DNA of 10,051 bases from Actinomycetes bacterium (GTDB taxonomy: Bacteria; Actinomycetota; Coriobacteriia; Coriobacteriales; Eggerthellaceae). Below the pieces are notes generated by a model that ran no database searches, was not told the origin of the DNA, and saw only the letters and a program-made list of their open reading frames with translations. Shown in pieces: positions 5,363 through 10,051 of this stretch (positions are counted from its first letter, which is position 1; every line of letters starts with the position of its first letter). A program made the translations under genes and the position numbers. The stretch is from positions 1 to 10,051 of the forward strand of contig JAEWYG010000055.1 in assembly GCA_023395755.1 (NCBI GenBank), given 5' to 3'.

Positions 5363-6607
5363 ATGGAAACAGAGGCCACGGTTTCAGAGTTTCAGGATAT
5401 GCTGTCTGCTCGCGGGGTGTCGCGACGCAGCTTCATGAAACTTTGCGGCGCCGTTGCCGCGGCTGCCGGGCTGTCTCAGCTCGCCGCTCCGCAGGTGGCG
5501 CAGGCCCTCGAGAAATCCGTGATCGGCGCGACGAAGGGGAACCTGTACCCGGTAATCTGGATCGAAGGCGCGTCATGCACGGGCTGTACCGAGTCGTTCG
5601 CCCAAGTCGAGACCCCCGATCCGGCAAGTGTCGTTTTGGAGCTGATCTCGCTCAACTATTCGGAGACGCTTTCTGCGGCTGCCGGTTGGTCGATGGAAGA
5701 GGCAAAAGAGCAGACTATCCACGCTGGTGGTTACATCCTAATTTATGAAGGCGCTGTGCTGGAAGGTTGGGGTGGACAGGCGTTGCGTGTTGCCGATAAG
5801 CCCGGTACGGAGCACTTGATTGAAGCTGCCGAGAACGCCGATGCTGTTGTTGCGTTAGGTTCTTGTGCGGTAAACGGTGGATGGATGGGTGCGAACCCGA
5901 ATTCGTCCGGTGCGTTGGGTGTACAGGCGTACCTGAAGAAGGCTGGCATCGGAACGCCTGTTATTAATGTTCCTGGTTGCCCAGCGAACCCTGAGTGGCT
6001 TGTGTCTGTGCTGGTAAATGTTATCATGCTTGAGCAACTTCCGGCTTTGACGAGGGAGAACAAGCCTGCTGACATTTTTGGTCAGTCAATTCACGACAAC
6101 TGCGAGCGTCGTGGACACTTCGAGAATGGCGAGTTTGTTTACCAGTTTGGCTCCGAGGAAGAGGCCAAGGGATACTGCCTGTATCCGATGGGCTGCCGTG
6201 GGCCTCAGACGATGTCCAACTGCGGTGTTGTGCTGTGGAATAATCGTCGTAGCTGGTGTGTTCAGGCCGGTTCTCCCTGCATTGGCTGCTGTGAGGCAAA
6301 TCCCAATGATCCGGGTCAAAACTGGGTTGAGGTTAACACGCCATTCTACAAGCGCCATCGCGACCTGCGTATTGGCGATTGGATGGTGCAGCCTGGAACG
6401 ATTGCGCTTGGCATTACCGGCATCTTGGCTGCAGCGTTGGTCGTGCACGGCTTTGGCATGAAGTTGTCTGGCCGCATGGATGGCGGTGCCGACTTCGAGA
6501 AGGTACGTTCGTGGGATGCTAAGCACCCCGAGAAATCCATTGGTAAATATGATACGGCTGCGTCCGATAAGAAGGATGAAGCTGACAACAAAGAAGAGGG
6601 GAGGTAA
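5363..6607 (+). CDS. hyaA: [NiFe] hydrogenase small subunit, Tat-exported
   Basis: 414 aa. The electron-transfer subunit of a membrane-bound uptake hydrogenase, acting outside the cytoplasmic membrane. The Tat signal is SRRSFMK (20-26), a hydrophobic stretch, and a likely cut after AQA48. Proximal cluster ligands: C72, C75, C168 and C206. Distal cluster: H244, C247, C272, C278. Medial cluster: C287, C306, C309, the three-Cys pattern usual for a [3Fe-4S] cluster. The supernumerary proximal cysteines of O2-tolerant enzymes are missing (CTGC, not CTCC; G173 at the second position), so it is probably of the standard oxygen-sensitive class. C299 and C310 beside the medial cluster are extra. A membrane anchor at about 344-363 and a charged Lys/Glu/Asp tail end the protein. 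Its last codons carry the hyaB Shine-Dalgarno, six bases before the ATG at 6614. Confidence 0.95.
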   Translation: METEATVSEFQDMLSARGVSRRSFMKLCGAVAAAAGLSQLAAPQVAQALEKSVIGATKGNLYPVIWIEGASCTGCTESFAQVETPDPASVVLELISLNYSETLSAAAGWSMEEAKEQTIHAGGYILIYEGAVLEGWGGQALRVADKPGTEHLIEAAENADAVVALGSCAVNGGWMGANPNSSGALGVQAYLKKAGIGTPVINVPGCPANPEWLVSVLVNVIMLEQLPALTRENKPADIFGQSIHDNCERRGHFENGEFVYQFGSEEEAKGYCLYPMGCRGPQTMSNCGVVLWNNRRSWCVQAGSPCIGCCEANPNDPGQNWVEVNTPFYKRHRDLRIGDWMVQPGTIALGITGILAAALVVHGFGMKLSGRMDGGADFEKVRSWDAKHPEKSIGKYDTAASDKKDEADNKEEGR

Positions 6608-6613
6608 GCCTAC

Positions 6614-8260
6614 ATGACCCGTTCAGTCATCGACCCGATCACCCGTATCGAGGGCCATCTCCGCGTTGAGATGGAAGTAGAGAACGGCAAGGTGTCCGAC
6701 GCCTGGGTATCCGGCGGCTGCTTCCGTGGTATGGAGATGGTCGTGGAGAACCGTACGCCCGAAGATGCTGCACAAATTGTGCAGCGTATCTGCGGTGTGT
6801 GCCCAGTATCTCATGCCCATTCGTCCGCCATTGCGGCCGAGAAAGCCTACGGCATCAAGATCTCGAACAATGCGCGTATTATTCGTAACTTGCTTGAAGG
6901 TGCACAGTTCCTGCATAGTCACATTCTGTGGTTTTACAACTTGGCGGCTCTCGACTATGTGAACCCGCTTAACGGCTTGAAGGCCGATCCGGCCGATGCC
7001 ATTGCGCTTGCTCAGGCTGCTGGCACATCCATGAACACCGATTTCGTTGCTCTACAGAAGCGTCTTTCGACCTTTGCGGAGAACGGACAGCTGTCTATTT
7101 TCTCGGGCAACTGGTTTGACGCGGAGGATGGTACTGGCTACAAGTTGCCGCCTGAGCTCGATCTTATCTGCACGGCGCACTACTTAGAGGCTCTGCAGAT
7201 GCAGGCCAAGGCTTCTCAGATCTCGGCTATCCTGGGCGGTAAGATGCCGCACGTTATGACTCTGATTCCTGGCGGCACCGCGTTTGTGCCCACCGATCAG
7301 AAGCTCGACGACCTGAAGTATCTCATCGATGAGGTATACAACTGGGTCGAGGCCACGATGATTCCTGATACTTTGGCTATTGCGCCGTACTATGCCGACG
7401 CGCTCAACTGGGGCAAGGGCTGCGGCCGCTATGTCGCCTGGGGTGTGTTCGAGAGTGAGACCATGGAGATGAAGGATCGCTACCTCCCCATGGGCGTCAT
7501 TGACGACAACCTCAACCTGTCTGACGTGAAGGAAGATTTGATTACCGAGTACATGGGCCACTCATGGTACAAGGGTGAAGAAACTTTGACTTCCCCGTAC
7601 TTTGTTACCGAGCCTGAGTACACGGAGTATGACGTCAAGGATCGTTACACGTGGGTTAAGTGCCCTGCTTACGACGGCAAGCCCTACGAGGCCGGCGGAC
7701 TGTCTCGTATCCTCGCGGCATACAAGCGCAACGTTCCGTTCATCGTCGATCAGGTCGACGGCCTGCTTGAGGCGCTGGGCGCTCCGGGCAAAATTGGTGT
7801 CGCGCAGTCCACGCTGGGACGTACCGCTGTGCGTCAGATCGAGACGCTCTACATTGCCGGTCTGATGAAGAAATGGCTAGGCGAGCTGGTCGAGGCTCTG
7901 AAGAGCGGCGACAGCGAGTACTTCCGTGAGCCTGCCACCATCACCGGTGCTGGCACTGGCTTCTGGGAGGCTCCGCGCGGCGCGCTTTATCACTCCGAGA
8001 CGGTCAAGGACGGCAAGATCGAGGGTTATCAGATTATCATTCCGACCACGTGGAATTTAGCTCCTGTCAATGCTGAGGGCGTGCATGGCCCGATGGAGCA
8101 GGCGCTTATTGGCAACCCGGTGGGAGATATCGAGAAACCCATCAATGCCCTGCGTACGGTTCATAGCTTCGACCCCTGCACGGCTTGTGCGGTTCATATT
8201 ACCGAGCCGGCGACGGGTAAGAGCTTCGAAACCGTCACGAGTCCTTGGGGGGTGAAGTAA
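6614..8260 (+). CDS. hyaB: [NiFe] hydrogenase large subunit
   Basis: 548 aa. The catalytic subunit: it holds the Ni-Fe(CN)2CO site that splits H2. The N-terminus (VIDPITRIEGHLRVE) is the family signature. The L1 motif RICGVCPVSH gives C60 and C63, and the L2 motif DPCTACAVH gives C522 and C525; these four bind nickel. Maturation protease cutting after H528 would remove the last 20 residues, as in known enzymes; the extension shows that a protease is needed although none is encoded here. It has no signal peptide and would travel through Tat folded with HyaA. GGGGAGGT, overlapping the hyaA stop, is its ribosome-binding site. Its stop lies one base before hyaC. Confidence 0.97.
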   Translation: MTRSVIDPITRIEGHLRVEMEVENGKVSDAWVSGGCFRGMEMVVENRTPEDAAQIVQRICGVCPVSHAHSSAIAAEKAYGIKISNNARIIRNLLEGAQFLHSHILWFYNLAALDYVNPLNGLKADPADAIALAQAAGTSMNTDFVALQKRLSTFAENGQLSIFSGNWFDAEDGTGYKLPPELDLICTAHYLEALQMQAKASQISAILGGKMPHVMTLIPGGTAFVPTDQKLDDLKYLIDEVYNWVEATMIPDTLAIAPYYADALNWGKGCGRYVAWGVFESETMEMKDRYLPMGVIDDNLNLSDVKEDLITEYMGHSWYKGEETLTSPYFVTEPEYTEYDVKDRYTWVKCPAYDGKPYEAGGLSRILAAYKRNVPFIVDQVDGLLEALGAPGKIGVAQSTLGRTAVRQIETLYIAGLMKKWLGELVEALKSGDSEYFREPATITGAGTGFWEAPRGALYHSETVKDGKIEGYQIIIPTTWNLAPVNAEGVHGPMEQALIGNPVGDIEKPINALRTVHSFDPCTACAVHITEPATGKSFETVTSPWGVK

Positions 8261-8261
8261 C

Positions 8262-8960
8262 ATGGCGCACTTAGCACACTATCGCGAAGCGCATCCCATG
8301 CCCTTCGTTATTACGCACTGGATTAACCTTGTTGCTATGGTTTTACTCATCGTCACGGGTTTTTGTATCCACTTCCCATTTTGGGCAGGCTTTATGGGTA
8401 TTGCTCGTGGGGTGCATGTATTCTGCGGCTTTGTGCTGTTCCTGAACTGTATCATTCGCGTGATTATGGCTTTCTTTGTGAAATCTTCGCCCACGGGTGG
8501 TACGCGTAACCAGGTCACGGACTACAAAACGTGGTTGCCGCAGGCTGACAACCGTCACCAACTGGGTGCGTGGATTAAGTACTACCTGTTCCTGAAGAAA
8601 GATCATCCCCTGGGGGCGAAACTTGGCGTGCCTCAGAAGATCAGCTACCTAGCTATTCCTATCCTTATCGTTGTGATGTTCTATACGGGCCTGTGCCTGT
8701 GGGCTCCTACGATGGGCTGGGGCCTTATGGCTGGCGGCACTGATTTGGTGGGTGGCCTTATGTCGATGCGCATCATTCACTACTTCTTGATGTACGTCTT
8801 CATTTGCTTCATGTTTATCCATATCTATCTGGCAAACATTGAGGGTATTAGCCCGACGTTGCTCATGTTCTTCTGGAAAGAACATGGTGGCTTGGTGTAC
8901 GACACCGAGAAGCATACGATTGTTGGCGAAGATGATATGAAGCATTCGGAAAAAGCATAA
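8262..8960 (+). CDS. hyaC: Ni/Fe-hydrogenase b-type cytochrome subunit
   Basis: 232 aa. The membrane anchor and quinone-reducing subunit: it takes electrons from HyaA through two b haems to the menaquinone pool. Four hydrophobic helices can be read: about 16-36, 47-71, 128-149 and 169-194. Histidines suited to haem binding are H19 (THWINL), H52 (RGVHVFCGF) and those of RIIHYFLMYVFICFMFIHIYL in the last helix. Length is typical for the family. GGGGGGTG (8247-8254), seven bases before the ATG, lies within the last hyaB codons, so translation is probably coupled. The operon ends 22 bases later at the terminator. Confidence 0.94.
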   Translation: MAHLAHYREAHPMPFVITHWINLVAMVLLIVTGFCIHFPFWAGFMGIARGVHVFCGFVLFLNCIIRVIMAFFVKSSPTGGTRNQVTDYKTWLPQADNRHQLGAWIKYYLFLKKDHPLGAKLGVPQKISYLAIPILIVVMFYTGLCLWAPTMGWGLMAGGTDLVGGLMSMRIIHYFLMYVFICFMFIHIYLANIEGISPTLLMFFWKEHGGLVYDTEKHTIVGEDDMKHSEKA

Positions 8961-8982
8961 CGTTTGCGGTTCCGCTAGCTTG

Positions 8983-9013
8983 AAGGGAGTCCGGATTTCC
9001 GGACTCCCTTTTT
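8983..9013 (+). terminator. Strong intrinsic terminator of the hya operon
   Basis: AAGGGAGTCCGG (8983-8994), loop ATTT, CCGGACTCCCTT (8999-9010): a perfect 12-bp stem followed by a run of T residues (9009-9013). It closes the hyaABC unit. Confidence 0.95.
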
Positions 9014-9016
9014 AGG

Positions 9017-9025
9017 TGGTACACT
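9017..9025 (+). promoter_or_regulatory. Candidate extended -10 promoter for the EamA gene
   Basis: TG (9017-9018), one base, TACACT (9020-9025), four bases after the hya terminator. The -35 region (TTCCGG at 8997-9002, 17-base spacing) is poor and lies in the terminator stem. It has the same TG-n-hexamer form as the mntP promoter. The rest of the gap up to 9115 shows nothing else. Confidence 0.35.
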
Positions 9026-9115
9026 CTTTTTCTCGAGACGCGAATAGTTCTGGTCAGCTGGCAACGCAAATGGCATGTTGTGGCGAAAGTCTTTGACGCA
9101 AGGGGAGTAAGTGTG

Positions 9116-10051
9116 GTGACCGGGGTGGAGAATGGGGTGCGTGGGCATATGTTCGCGCTGTTTACCGTACTAGTGTGGGGAACGACGTTTGTGGCGACTA
9201 AAGTGCTGCTAACGGGTTTCTCGCCAGTGGAGATATTGTTTTATCGCTTTCTGATCGGATTTATGGTGCTGTTGGTGTTCCGGCCGAGACACGTGAAATT
9301 GGGCAACTGGCGGCAAGAGGCTCTGGTTGCGGCTGCAGGCCTCACGGGCGTGGTTCTGTATTTCTTGTTTGAGAACATTGCGCTGACCGCAACTACCGCC
9401 AGCAACGTGGGCGTTATTGTGGCAGTTAGCCCCTTTTTCACTGCAATGCTTTCAACGGTGCTGCTTAAAGACGAGCGACCCTCAGTGATATTCTTTGTGG
9501 GGTTTGCCGTTGCTATTGCTGGTATTGTTTTGATCAGCTGGAGTGGGTTGGAAACGGGCGGTCTTGGGGGAGATTTACTTGCGTTAGCGGCGGCAGCTGT
9601 TTGGTCATGTTATGCCGTGCTTACCCGCAAGCTGGGTGCGTTGTTTGAAGATCCCATCCAGGCAACAAAACGCACGTTTGCCTGGGGCCTCGTGCTTATG
9701 CTGCCAGCATTATTTCTTTTTGACATCCGCTTTGATTTGGGGCAGTTCCTCAATCCGGTTATGACAGCTAATATGCTGTTTTTAGGGGTAGGTGCTTCAG
9801 CTGCCTGCTTTGCCACCTGGGGTATTGCTGTGCGGCTATTAGGCGCGGTGAAAACGAGTGCCTACATCTATTTGGTTCCTGTCATTACCGTTGCAACATC
9901 GGTGGTAGTTTTGGGTGAGCCACTAACGCCGCCGATTGTTTTAGGTATTGTGTTAACCTGTGCGGGTTTGGCATTGTCTGAGCGCGGCAAATCGGGCGAG
10001 AGAATGCTGCCTGCGACGGACGATGCGATGAGGTGTCAGAATAAACTTTTG
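9116..10051 (+). CDS. EamA/DMT-family transporter, 3' end beyond window
   Basis: At least 312 codons, open at the window edge. The drug/metabolite transporter superfamily has ten membrane helices made of two EamA repeats. Repeat one begins at about residue 12 (MFALFTVLVWGTTFVATKVLL) and runs to the LLKDERPS loop and ISWSG. Repeat two begins near GGDLLALAAAAVWSCYAVLTRK and ends at VVVLGEPLTPPIVLGIVLTCAG. The hydrophilic tail after LALSERGK suggests that only a few codons are missing. Substrate unknown; relatives export amino acids, nucleotides or other metabolites. The start is GTG 9116, eight bases after AAGGGGAG (9100-9107), or GTG 9113, five bases after it; an internal ATG at 9149 matches the usual start of the first helix but lacks a good Shine-Dalgarno. 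It forms its own unit after the hya terminator. Confidence 0.85.
   Translation, partial: MTGVENGVRGHMFALFTVLVWGTTFVATKVLLTGFSPVEILFYRFLIGFMVLLVFRPRHVKLGNWRQEALVAAAGLTGVVLYFLFENIALTATTASNVGVIVAVSPFFTAMLSTVLLKDERPSVIFFVGFAVAIAGIVLISWSGLETGGLGGDLLALAAAAVWSCYAVLTRKLGALFEDPIQATKRTFAWGLVLMLPALFLFDIRFDLGQFLNPVMTANMLFLGVGASAACFATWGIAVRLLGAVKTSAYIYLVPVITVATSVVVLGEPLTPPIVLGIVLTCAGLALSERGKSGERMLPATDDAMRCQNKLL

Noticed and set aside
5363..6607. O2-tolerant hydrogenase
   Set aside because: The two extra proximal-cluster cysteines that mark that class are absent (CTGC and G173).

Overview
The window reads as chromosomal DNA of an anaerobic actinomycete of the Coriobacteriia/Eggerthellaceae type. This is an inference from protein style: a Tat-exported [NiFe] hydrogenase with its own cytochrome b, a cluster-free MutY relative, an IscR-like Rrf2 regulator and a Mn2+-riboswitch-controlled mntP. 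No rRNA or other phylogenetic marker is present, and base composition looks mid-range. I see no insertion sequence, CRISPR array, tRNA, rRNA or phage gene.

Layout. Positions 1-262 hold no convincing gene. Two adjacent plus-strand RNA stem-loops (1-47 and 51-88), a small terminator-like hairpin (220-237) and a very strong Shine-Dalgarno precede the first gene. Positions 263-3278 form a tight plus-strand cluster: a 532-aa AAA+-like protein whose nucleotide-binding motifs are eroded, an Rrf2 regulator with IscR-type cysteines and an extra cysteine-rich tail, and a MutY-like DNA glycosylase lacking the Fe-S cluster. Positions 3290-4110 are a self-contained manganese efflux unit: extended -10 promoter, yybP-ykoY riboswitch, intrinsic terminator and mntP. 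I could trace a complete set of mutually exclusive helices (P1, anti-antiterminator, antiterminator, terminator) by hand. The convergent gene at 4107-4976 (minus) is a prephenate dehydratase, pheA; its stop codon overlaps that of mntP on the opposite strand.

Positions 4977-5362 are a 386-bp divergent control region. It contains a minus-strand leader that can hide the pheA ribosome-binding site, two direct repeats exactly 21 bp apart, a perfect 14-bp palindrome with FNR/CRP-like geometry, another inverted repeat and a hairpin covering the hydrogenase Shine-Dalgarno. Positions 5363-8960 encode a membrane-bound group 1 [NiFe] hydrogenase: small subunit with Tat signal and C-terminal anchor, large subunit, and cytochrome b. 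The operon ends in a textbook terminator (8983-9013). A new unit then begins, encoding an EamA/DMT-family transporter that is still open at the window end (9116-10051).

How it works together. The hydrogenase would sit on the outer face of the membrane, oxidise H2 and pass electrons through its Fe-S clusters to the cytochrome b haems and on to the quinone pool. Its maturation genes (hyp genes and an HyaD-type protease) are not in the window. The rest is housekeeping: manganese homeostasis, phenylalanine synthesis, probable DNA repair and metabolite export. No entirely new system stands out. The best leads are the degenerate AAA+ protein linked to the Fe-S-type regulator, the unusual glycosylase, and the regulatory RNA and DNA structures.
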